Shown here one piece after another: positions 21,288 to 31,187 of a stretch of 64,000 bases of DNA. The stretch covers positions 18,245,423 through 18,309,422 of the forward strand of contig CM042179.1 in NCBI GenBank assembly GCA_023376005.1. Reading direction: 5' to 3'. Within the stretch, counting starts at the first letter, position 1. Every line of letters starts with the position of its first letter. Both the position numbers and the translations under genes were made by a program. This stretch comes from Doryteuthis pealeii (taxonomy: Eukaryota > Mollusca > Cephalopoda > Myopsida > Loliginidae). Under the pieces are notes generated by a model. That model was given only the letters and a program-made list of their open reading frames with translations, was not told the origin of the DNA and ran no database searches.

Positions 21288-21352
21288 ATAATAATAAAAT
21301 ACAACAAAAACTATTACTACTACTACAACAGTTACTACTACTACTACTACTT
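21205..21352. repeat. Trinucleotide microsatellites (AAG, GGT, GTA, TAC)
   Basis: (GTA)n is followed after a short spacer by (TAC)n, which can pair as a hairpin. The mirror is near 50016-50165. Open frames across it are homopolymer-like and not genes. Confidence 0.85.
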
Positions 21353-22361
21353 CTTTTTTCTTTTTAAATTTGAGGAGCTTGGCGAAGGAAGAGTAAGAGA
21401 TTGTAATCGGGACCAAAATTAACCACAACGAATTGGCTTACGGCTGCGAGTGTGAAAGGGTGTTTACGGATTACATTCAGTTGGATGGGCAAGTCATGTA
21501 GTGCAAGATATCCGATGTTCTACAAATCGGAAAATAAATTGATTTGTGGTACTGGGAAAAGAAGGCTGTAAGTGCAGCAACCCTTTGGTAACGAAAGAAT
21601 ATTTCCTTTGCATCAAACTAACGAGTCTAGAGAAAGATCTTTGTCGCCTATGTTACGAAATCTGTTGCAACCTTCTTGAAGGCGATTTGTTTCGCGTTGG
21701 TCTATGAATTTTGGATATGTAAACTTCATTAGATATTTAAAATTAGTTTGTTGCGAACCTTAGTGACAGAGAAAAATATTGCAAATTATTAAAACGCAAA
21801 AAAAAAAAAAAAAAATTATGAATAAATAAAAAAATAAAAAAATTTCTTGCTATTAATAGCTTTAAAAAAATTCTTAATAGCATTTACCATTTTACTTATC
21901 ATTTAGTTGATTTGCTGTAATGTGATTTCAGCACCCATAAAATATGTGTTTATTTGGGGTTTTGTACGATTTAGCGTAGTTGATTTGAAGTGGTGGGCAT
22001 TTTTAGTTCAAGGGCATCAAGTAAAAAAGGGTCCAAACCCAGAATGCTAACAACCTATTAAAAGAAGATAGTCCCCTTATGTGGCGAGGAATAGCATATC
22101 AAAAGTCCCCAAGTTTCTACCCTATGCTTTTCCAGCATGGCGTCCAAGATGGCCGCCAAATCTGTTTTAATTAGGCACTGCCAAAGATGGCGTAAAATCC
22201 GCATCCCTCCACCCCCGATTGAAAAAAAATTACCAAAAATCAGGGAATTATCCGATTTTTATGAAATATTCAGTGTTGATTTATCAATGAATGAATTTTA
22301 TAATGAATCGGTTATTTTATTTCAAAACTTTGATTTTTTCCAGGTCAGTTAACTAACTCCG

Positions 22362-22435
22362 CCTAATATAACCCCACCGATATTTTGCGCCCCCAAAATA
22401 TTTGGGGCGCAAAATATCGGTGGGGTTATATTAGG
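22362..22435. repeat. Near-perfect ~32-bp hairpin
   Basis: The left arm CCTAATATAACCCCACC and onward pairs with the right arm ending GGTGGGGTTATATTAGG, around an AT-rich loop of about 8-10 nt. The mirror copy is at 48926-48999. It lies between family B-like and family A sequence. Confidence 0.85.
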
Positions 22436-22439
22436 TACC

Positions 22440-24310
22440 TCCAATTGGGTCACGTGATCAGTTTAGACCATCTTGAATAAAATGGAAATAAATATTTCCG
22501 AACTTTTTTTTATCAAAAATCTCGTAAAAAACAATTAAAGATCGTACAGTGCTGTTACAAAGAAAAACAGTTAATTCAAAGATCAAATTATCCGATTGCG
22601 AAAAATTACATCGTTATCTTAAAAAATAAATAAACCTATCCGTATTACATGCGAAAGGGTAACTTTCAGGCCGCAATTTAGACAGAAAAGTTACATTTTA
22701 TTTCCCTTTTACGATTATACCACTAAAACTATGGCTAGCTCTAATAGACATTTTTTCTTGTGCATATTCAATAACCGATTATTTGTTTTCAACTATTTAA
22801 AAAATATTCTTTTTTTTTTTATCTTGAAATATTATCTTGAATTTTTTTGTGCATTCGAAAGAATAATTTGAAGAAAAAAAATTTCAGCTTAGGAAAAAAA
22901 ACAAAAAAAATTTAGGCTAAAGGTGCAAATCTGTCGGAAAATTAGGATGACCCAGAAAAAACAGAACCCACAAATTTTGTAATAAAACTGTTAATTTTAA
23001 CTAGGGGGTTTAATGGTTGGGGTTTAGGGTTAGTTTAATGGGAAAATAAATAATTTGGGTTCTGTTTTTTCTGGGTTACCACGTAATATGTTTTAATTTT
23101 CTGAACGATTTGCAAGTTTAGCCAAAATTTACTATTAAAATGAATAAAATCTTTAAAAACTTTAATATTAAAATTTACTATTAAAATTAATAAAAACTTG
23201 AAAAAATTTAATATTTAAATGTCACCGTGAAATTGACGTTAAAAAATGTCTTCGGTTTTGGTATTAATTTTTAAAATCGAAAATAAAATGAAATGAAAAT
23301 TTGAATATTTTTTCTAAGAAAAACTTATAAAATAATCAATAGATACTTACTTTTTATTCTAATAGCGTAAAAAATTATTTTATTTAACTTTTTTGACCAA
23401 AGAAAAACAAACTTCGGTTACTCAGAACCGTTTCTTTGTAAAACAAATATGTCAGTTTTGCTCTTTCGTATATTCTAAAACCCATACATTACTATTCAAC
23501 AATAAAAATTACAAATTCTTTTAAAAATACTAATCGAGCTCGGATCGGACCAACTTTTAATTCACCTGAATTCTAAAATTCATATTTTTAAATATCCGTG
23601 AAAAATTCGATATTTTAGCGCAGAAAATAAAAATATTTAATCACACAAAAGATTGAAAATCTCTTAAAATTTAATTTCTCAAAAAAAAAAAATTCTTTGA
23701 CAATATAATAGAATATAGTACATACCAATTACAAAAGCAAAAAAGTTTTCAAATATTAATATTATGACATTTTTTGCATTTTTTATTTCCGATTTCATTA
23801 TTTTTTCCTAAAAAAACTATAGCTCGGTACGCTATACAATTTCATTGATATAGTTATTCAGACTCTTATCTTTATAGAAAAAAAAGTACAAAATTTTTCT
23901 AGCGCGTCATTTTTTTTATCTCATAAAATAAAATATTAAAAAAAAAAATATTTCCCCTAATATATTTTAGAAAAAAAAACTATTTCAGATATATTTACAT
24001 CCAATGATAAACATTTATGGAAATTTTCGTGAAAGTCGGGCCATTAATTGATTTTTGATAGAATTTAAAAAAAAACTCTTATCGTAACTTGTTTTTAGCT
24101 ACGTTAAATTTCAGTTGATTTAACAGTGCAAAAATGAAAACATTATTTTTCAATCATAATTTTCATTATTTTCGTAAGCTGAAAATTAAAAAAAAAATCA
24201 TCAGGAGTTTGTTTAATGTTCTTTCGAATGGAAAAAAAATTCAAGAAAATATTAATTTTTCTGCAAGTTTCATTGTGTTAAATATAGGGGGTGGGGGGTA
24301 AATTGCACAG
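22440..24310 (-). repeat. Family A copy 4 (left palindrome arm)
   Basis: On the minus strand it carries the same ordered motifs as copies 1-3, from the C-rich 'tatttaacacaatg' end near 24270 down to 'gatcacgtgac' near 22450. It contains the family C foldback at 22946-23080. No gene. Confidence 0.65.
22946..23080. mobile_element. Small foldback MITE (family C)
   Basis: Ends 'gatgacccagaaaaaacag' and 'ctgttttttctgggtt' are inverted repeats about 135 bp apart around a 'ggtttagggttag' core. Related copies are at 9022-9155 and 48287-48420. Confidence 0.7.
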
Positions 24311-24564
24311 GGTCAAATTGGTGGTACTTAGGTTATATAAAGTTGAAACTAATTACAGTTTTACATACATAAAGTAATAAGTTTTGAAGAAAAACTCTAT
24401 TGAAAATGTACCCTCCCCACTTTTTAAGCAGAAAAAATATCAATGTATAATTTTTTCTTTTATAGAAAAGCCACCGTAAAAATGTTTTTTGTTTCTATTC
24501 ACAACTTCGGTCTTTTATCTCATTATTTATACTGTAATTAGTACCGAGAATGACCAACTCGAAA

Positions 24565-24803
24565 AAATGTTACGCCCCCAACAAAAGGGGTGGGTGGGGG
24601 GGGAGTCAAAATTAAGTGACCTGAAAAAAAATGAGAAAGTTTTGAAATAAAATAAATAATGCATTATAAAGATCATTCATTGGTAAATAAACCCTGAAAA
24701 TTTCATTAAAATCCGATAATTCCCTGATTTTTGGTAAATTATTTTCTGTAGGCTAAAGTCATTTGGTCAAAAACGCATTTTAGGCTCATTTTGCCAGTAC
24801 CTA
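24565..24803. repeat. Family B end fragment
   Basis: It runs from 'atgttacgcccccaac' through 'gtcaaaattaagtgacctg' to the terminus 'ttttgccagtaccta'. It matches 54230-54472 in the same orientation and 46586-46830 as its mirror. Confidence 0.65.
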
Positions 24804-25574
24804 TAATACTAAAGTAAAATAGCTATTAAATAAATATTTGTTTTTAGAGTCTAAAAATATGAAATTTGAAGCTTAAAATTAGGCGATCCAAATTTTAAAT
24901 GAATTTTATCTATGATTAATTATTTTTGCTATGGTAGGCAATAATCTCAATATTATTGTTTTAAAAATTCGATTTATTTCCATTGAATCAGTTTGATTGA
25001 AACAATTCAGTAATTAAAGATAAGAAAAATAATTAGTTGATTAATAAGTCAACACAGAAAATTTAATTAAAATCAGATAATTCCCTGATTTTTAAAAATA
25101 TTTTTCATCTACGACAGTACAAGAGGTCTTCCGGTCTTTTTTTTTGTAAACAAAGGCGCAAAGAGCATCTTTTTTCTGTGTGTTTAGACCAAAAAGAAAA
25201 AAAAGATATTTCATTTAAAAGTTACCAATTTTTTTGTAATTGTGTGTATTTCTTGTTTCTTGTTATTAATTTCTATGAAGAAACTGTTATAAGCCTTAAA
25301 ATCCTAAATAATGTTTTTATTTTTTACTCTGGAGATGCATAAAAACTGCGGCCATTTTTACGATATATTTGAACAAAATTGAACAAAAATAATACTTTAA
25401 AATGTATTAAAAATACATTGCATGTGTAATATTTTGCTTTTTTAATGTTACTACTTTTCGACTTAGACAAAAATGTGACCTTAAATAATCGATTTAATTA
25501 ATTTTAATTCGTTTTCAAAATGAAATTGAGCGAACAAATTGGCCATTTTTGTAAATTTGCATAAAGTACCAATA

Positions 25575-26030
25575 CAACGGCAGCGCTGTCGGCTGGGGCT
25601 TTAGAATACATCGACTGCACCTCAGTAGAGGGGTATGACCCCCTCAGATGGAACCACCTGTTGGGCGTGTGTGGCGACCAGTGATGCTTAAGGACCCGAT
25701 CCTGGTGGATGAGCAATCCATGAAATGCAACACTCCACTTCATCCCTTAGTTAGGCTAGACGGACATGTCAGAGAGCCCCCCCCCCTTCAATCAATCGCC
25801 TGGCCATGTCAAGCCCTACCACCTATATGATTGTGCCGACCTTAAGGCAAGCTCCAACCCTTTTTTATCATATATGTGCTAGAAGGCGGTGGCTGGGTAT
25901 GGCGTTAAACTCTAACTGATGGTGAGATTCCAGTTCTGGTGGTCTGGGGAATGTAGAGCACCCCATACATCACAATTGTTCCCAGGTCCACTCTAACCTG
26001 GAGTGGTAGTACCTGTTAGGGTTCCACATA
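25575..26030. repeat. GC-richer repeat of unknown class
   Basis: The stretch is clearly less AT-rich than its surroundings, and a near-identical mirror lies at about 45350-45815. The tail contains 'ggcgttaaactctaac' and a 'ctggagtggtagtacc' segment. Open frames exist on both strands but show no domain. It may be a SINE-like or transposon fragment; I cannot place it. Confidence 0.45.
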
Positions 26031-26146
26031 TGGGTTAAATAGAAAATTTGTTTACAAAATAAAATTGAGTTAACAATTTTTTTCTATCAAACTATCGCTA
26101 CGAATCTTTCAAAATTTAAAAAACAAAACATTAAATGACCTACCGT

Positions 26147-26365
26147 TGTTGATATGCCGTGAAACAAAACGGTGATAGAAATAATGCCACACCATTGAAA
26201 TATAGACAAATTCAACCGATAGATATATGAATATGTGAATCGTAAGCAACCTTTGATACTTTTTAGGGTTCGTTCCAGAGTGAGTCTGGGTGGAAGTAAA
26301 TACACCCTGCTAGAGTTTTCAGGGCTTAATGTAGTTAACTATAGCTAATGGTCAAAACTGTTACA
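26147..26365 (-). repeat. 3' LTR (219 bp) of decayed gypsy element, left arm
   Basis: On the minus strand it runs from TGTAACAG to ATCAACA. Upstream on that strand is the purine-rich 'caatgaggga', a polypurine-tract-like sequence. It follows the integrase remnant, as expected for a 3' LTR. Confidence 0.65.
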
Positions 26366-26589
26366 TCCCTCATTGTGTGATTGAAAGTTGTTTTAAGTGG
26401 GGTATGTGATGTTATCATTGATTTTGTGTACATGTATGTATGCACACATTTGTATTTTCTTTTTCTTTTATTCAATTTTACGTCCATTTGTTGGTTATAT
26501 CGGTCTTGTTTCATCTGTTAATATGTATTCCTTGTAGCGTGACTGAGTTCTCACATGTCTTCCTGATGAGGTTCGATTCTCGGCATGAT

Positions 26590-27604
26590 CTTCATATGGT
26601 CTTACTTTTTGTTGAGTGTTTGGCACGATCTCTCTCTTTCCTTGTTGTGAATGGGGCCGTACGTAAGTGGCGCCGGTTTCTCCTTATGGTGTTGTCCTTT
26701 TTCGTGATAACATTGTAGGATCTGCGCTCTTCGTTTGTGTTCGTAACTATTACCCTTTCCAATGTAGCCAACTAGGGGTTCATCATCATTTTGACCTTTG
26801 TGGGGCGTTGACAAATCTTTTGCACCCCGGTTGTAATATTTTCTTTATAGTGTTTGTATAACCCCTCAAAGATTTTGTCCTTTTCAGGTCGTGTATTCTT
26901 GATCCTTACTGGGAGGTTCCCTATGATCATTTTTTTGTAAAGCAGCTGTGCTGGATTTGGTAGATGTTCTAAAACATAACAGTACCATGTCTACATATTT
27001 ATTGCTGCCTTTAGTCTTTTTATTGTCTTTTTTATTGTTTGAATAGTTCTTTCTACAAATCCATTTAATTGAGCGTATTGTGAAGAGGTAATGTGTTCAA
27101 ACCCCAGTCTTTGGTGGATTCTTTGAAAGCATAGTTGTCGTACTGGGAACCATTATCACTTATATGTTCCGTTATACTATTCCCCGAATATAGATTTCAA
27201 AACACTTTTTCATCTTTTAGGTGAGTGGGGCATTATGGTGGTGCATGTATAATTGGGGTTATTGTGGGGTCGAGAACAATGTGGTATTTACCTGGGAAAT
27301 GGCCTATGCGGTCGAATTGTTTTGAGTAGTCCTGTAGTTGGTCGTTGATGGACTGTATTTGTTTGTTTGCTTTTATTTCGCAATGTAGGGTAACCATTTT
27401 TAGGTTTCGACAGCTTAGCAATCCTAGTACTGCTGATTTGTTTGTGTCTGCGATTTGTCAGAGTTTCTGCCGACCATCTGTCTTGGTTGTATTTGCCTTG
27501 GAGTTGGATGGTGCCAATTTGTGGTATGATGGTATTCTGCCTACCACATACATACATTCACATACTTACATTCATATAGATGCCTATAGGGAATATGAAA
27601 TGAG
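26590..27604 (-). pseudogene. Ty3/gypsy RT N-terminus joined to integrase, decayed (left arm)
   Basis: The minus strand carries the pre-RT region with G-K-Y-H-I-V-L-D-P and P-I-I-H-A-P motifs (27320-27230). Then the RT body is missing. Integrase resumes with S-D-N-G-S-Q-Y, including a catalytic Asp near 27155. The N-G-F-V-E-R-T-I-Q segment with the catalytic Glu is near 27060. An R-I-K-N-T-R-P motif lies near 26900. Stops and frameshifts are frequent. The cleaner wording is on the mirror at 43786-44800. Confidence 0.8.
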
Positions 27605-28086
27605 TGTTGAAGAGAAATAAAAAGACACAACTGTTTCGAAGTAATAGATGAAGACTTTATTGATCAGACCGTTAACGCCAGAGTCCAGACGCCAAGAACT
27701 TTTTATTTATTTAATTTAATTTAATTTTAATCCCCACATACCTTTCCGCTTATCTATTTTTCTTTCCGAACTCTGTGCAACCCTAGCATGATATCGGTTG
27801 AGTACGTGATCAGATCCATGCACACACTTTCCCCACATTCGACCTACGTGACAAGGACACCAACACCACTCTACCCTTTCCAGCTTTTTTTAAACAATTG
27901 CTCAGTTCTTTCCACAACACCAAAGCGAACACACGTAATCTGCAAATCTCTACTGAATTCAATCCTTTTTTAACGTAACGCGCGCTAGAACTTTGATCTT
28001 TGAACCCTTTTTATCACATTGTAAAATTGTTTGTATTTGTGTGTTGGGTCATTAAAATGGTAATTCCTGTGTGTGTGTATGTATGT

Positions 28087-28147
<61 letters not shown>

Positions 28148-28446
28148 CTGTGATTGGATATACCAATCACGTGATGAGCCCAGAAGTTTTGGCGCAAAAT
28201 ACAAAGATCCAGACAGACAGATTCCGTGAGCAGTTCCACGAGGCAGCGACTCCAAGAGAGACAACCCTAAGATACCAGATATCTTTGGCACGCCGGTAAG
28301 TCCCTTAAACTCAACTTTATACACAGGAAGGACTTTATATTGTTATTCATTGTTTCATGTGCTGATTAATAAATTGGTATAATTAAACGAAGTATTAATT
28401 CATTCATTTGTTGCTGTTAGCATTAGAATTAAATGCTATACTAACA
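27605..28446. repeat. 842-bp LTR-like insertion (left arm)
   Basis: It has TGTT...AACA ends and interrupts the gypsy protease/RT region. On the minus strand an AATAAA lies about 60 bp before the CAACA end, as in an LTR R-U5. I found no target duplication. It contains a (GA)n tract at 28087-28146. The mirror has exactly the same 842-bp length. Confidence 0.55.
28087..28146. repeat. (GA)n microsatellite
   Basis: About 60 bp of GA with one GG interruption. The mirror is a CT tract at 43243-43302. Confidence 0.95.
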
Positions 28447-28660
28447 TAATACATGTTTATCTATATATCGTTCCTGTTGAATCTGTCTCCAGTTTTCCCT
28501 TTTTTTCGTTCGATTGTTTATTGTCCTCATATTCCGTTTGGTTTTGGATACATTTGCTTGTAGATTCGTAGTGGTAATATGCTTCTTTCTGTACCAGTAT
28601 CTACTTTTACCAGTAGTTTCGCTGTTTTTTTTTCTCTCTGTTTGATCAGCAGAATACATA
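28447..28660 (-). pseudogene. Gypsy aspartic protease fragment (left arm)
   Basis: On the minus strand a V-K-V-D-T-G active-site segment is followed by I-L-P-L and a Y-K-Q-M-Y-P block, typical of gypsy retroelement proteases. One frameshift lies upstream in a poly-A run. The downstream part is cut by the 842-bp insertion. Confidence 0.7.
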
Positions 28661-28667
28661 CAATTCT

Positions 28668-29260
28668 CAGAAGTTTAAAATCTCTTCCATCACAGACGAA
28701 CAGTTTAAGTGCTTGATATTTGTATGTGGTTTGAGGTATGCACTAAATTTGGATATCCGCACAAGCATTCTATCTAAGATAGAACAAAATCCGAACATTA
28801 TTCTGGATCTAGTCACAGAGGAATGTCATCGGCTGATGAAACTTCAGTACTCAACATCAACTAGCACAACCTCCATCTGTTTGCTAGCAGTTTGCTGGGA
28901 AATGTTCATTCAAAACACACTAGTCACAAATGCAACAAAGCTAATACAAAAACACAGACTGAAAAGAAAAACACACACTAAACAGCTGGTAGCAACCTTT
29001 CTCCGTAACCAAAAGTCAAATCGGAAATATGTGTCAGTAGAAATGAAGATGTGTTGGTTTGCAAATTGATACTGCCTCGAACATAACCCTCAATCACAGA
29101 GATTATTGAAAACCATAAAACCAGCCTATACTAACATCTAAAAGACATTGTAATATCAATCGGGTAGCAGTAAGCTTATGGTAGCAAAGGAAAAACAAAC
29201 ACAGGTTGAAAGTTTCAATAAATTGTATTGATGTGGACTTTATCAGTATTGCTAGTGATA
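28668..29260 (+). pseudogene. gag: Gypsy gag fragment and degenerate protease (left arm)
   Basis: The plus strand shows a D-E-Q-F-K-C-L-I-F-V-C-G-L segment, then an I-R-x-x-I-L-S-K-I-E-Q block and E-C-H-R-L-M, characteristic of gypsy gag capsid. A decayed cysteine/histidine region follows. Near 29206-29270 a V-S-I-N segment and an A-S-D-I motif resemble a protease that has lost its active-site Asp. It faces away from the adjacent protease at 28447-28660, so two gypsy fragments lie head to head. Confidence 0.65.
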
Positions 29261-30109
29261 TCAACAAGTGGGTGGAAAATACGGTCTTGGTAGCCGAAAT
29301 CGGTGCGATGTTGGCCGAACGTGATAGTGGTTCGAGTCTCTCGGTGATACGACAGTTGACACTGACAGTGATGTGGGCACGATGTATATTAGATGTAGAC
29401 AGAAAGTCTGATACTTGATGGTCGATGGTAATTGATGGTAATGTTGGTGGTTTGATGACCGGCAACTGTGGTGATAATAGTCAACATGGTAGTGGTTCGC
29501 CCCTTTAAAAGAAAGGTTAAGAGAGAATGCTTGCTCGGGTCGACCGGTGTCAGGGGGGGGGGTAAAGATGTGGTGAGTCATGTTGTGCTGTCTTGTAGCG
29601 GTTAGCGTTTGACCGCCCCCTCCTGTGTTGTCGGCTCTGTGTAGTCGCTGAACTGCTGTGTCGGTCGTTCAGAGTCGGAGAATTTATATTTTTTATTCTG
29701 GTTGAGGAATGGACCAGCTTTTTGGTTTCTTTATTTTACCGCAAAGGTTACGGGTTTGGTCGAAAAATGAAAATTCTGTTTTATCTTGATAATTTCTTTT
29801 CAAGTTTCCCGGGGCGCGGTCCGATCGATATATGCACAGATGAGGGTTTTTTTTTCATTTAACTAAAGTCATGAATCTGGTCACATTCCGGTTGGTGTTC
29901 ACACGGCGCTGTTAGGTGAATTTGTTAACATTTTGTATTGTTGGTGAGTGGGCGTATAGGGTTTAGTGAATTTTGTGAATCAGGTGGTAATGATATTAAA
30001 AAAAGATATAATTAACTGGTCGGTTTAGCGACAATTACAGTCAGTTGTCATCAGATGAACGGATCTTCCAGAGACTGGAACGTGTTAGACCAGATAGAGA
30101 CAGGAAGTG
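29261..30109. other. Unassigned sequence, probably decayed retroelement
   Basis: Composition is more balanced than the AT-rich flanks. Short open frames occur on both strands without domains. The mirror is about 41300-42130. I could not assign it. Confidence 0.4.
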
Positions 30110-30268
30110 GCTGAACATATTTGACAGCAAAATGAGGATCGTCTGTGGGCAGTAAGCAGAAAATGGTAGGCTGGAATATGGACAGACGAAGGAGGATCGT
30201 CTGGTGCAGTAAGCAGGATCATGAAGGCTGAAATATGGAAAGTAGAAGGAGGTTCGTCCGCGGGAAGT
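30110..30268 (+). repeat. Degenerate outlying monomers of the 59-bp satellite (left arm)
   Basis: About three diverged units carry the same landmarks as the main array: 'aatatgga', 'gaggatcgtctg', 'cagtaagcag' and 'atcatg'. They lie about 0.9 kb outside the array, separated by a (GA)n tract and AT-rich DNA. Confidence 0.8.
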
Positions 30269-30425
30269 GTTACACCTTTGGTGGCCCGAAGCATCTCTGT
30301 ACGTATCTGCTGTACATCTTTGCACCTCTCATGCACATGTCTGCTTAGCTTGGTCGTCTGTCATCTGCACCTCCACTGTTGTGTCCGGGACAACGACTCC
30401 GGGGGTCCCAAAAGCAAACAAAACA

Positions 30426-30426
<1 letters not shown>

Positions 30427-30507
<81 letters not shown>
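30427..30507. repeat. (GA)n microsatellite
   Basis: About 80 bp of GA with one interruption. The mirror at 40881-40966 is a pure TC tract. Confidence 0.95.
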
Positions 30508-30510
<3 letters not shown>

Positions 30511-31187
30511 GGCATAGGACTTGCATTCTTATCTTTGTCTTATTTAATCATCCCTCCCATCCCTGCTATCTTATGTCTATCGATCGAGAGGAGAAGGCAC
30601 TACCCACTGTCAGTTCACTGTCAGACTTCTACTCTAGTCTGTTGTCAACTGGTCTCTGATGAAAGTTGATTTGTCTGCCTTGGTTCCTGGATCCTGACTA
30701 ACTGAGTTTTCAAATTTTCCACTCCTTCCAAAATCTCATTTCTAAATCTCATTCATTCTCGTTTTCACATGGGATTTTAAAATTCCTTTGTTTGAAGAGA
30801 GACCACTAACAGTTGATTTCTAGTGGTCAGTGTTGTATTGCTACCTTAAACTCCATCTAACTTCAAACTTTACCTAAATTCAGACTAAATGTCTTAGTGG
30901 GATTATCACAATTAGTATTATTTATTCCCATTTTCTTCTCTATAGAATTTATTTTTCTACTTTTATAAACTTTGTTTGCCCAAAAGAGGCCAAACCTTCT
31001 ATGTTAGATTTATATATACCTACACCCATATACACATCCCCACTCACACCATATTCATCTGATATAGATATAATACATACGTATTATAATCATGCAGAGA
31101 CACATGATCCATTACCTCTAATGTCTCTAGTCTACAGATACATATACTTATAAATATACCTATATGCGGCGTGCATATGTTGCATAG
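30508..31187. other. Spacer before the array, no gene seen
   Basis: AT-rich DNA with short TA/CA repeats at its inner end. Open frames show no domain. The mirror is about 40200-40880. Confidence 0.5.

Noticed and set aside
21104..21428. Open frames rich in Ser, Val, Tyr or Leu
   Set aside because: They are translations of trinucleotide microsatellites.
25504..25830. Open frames on both strands in the GC-richer repeat
   Set aside because: Overlapping frames on both strands, no domain and no supporting structure. Treated as repeat.
26440..26861. Hydrophobic open frames on the plus strand
   Set aside because: They are antisense to the gypsy integrase remnant on the minus strand.
28000..28324. 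Arg-Glu or Ser-Leu repeat open frames (also at 30221-30669, 40717-41134 and 43066-43404)
   Set aside because: They are read-through of GA/TC microsatellites, with no real protein signal.
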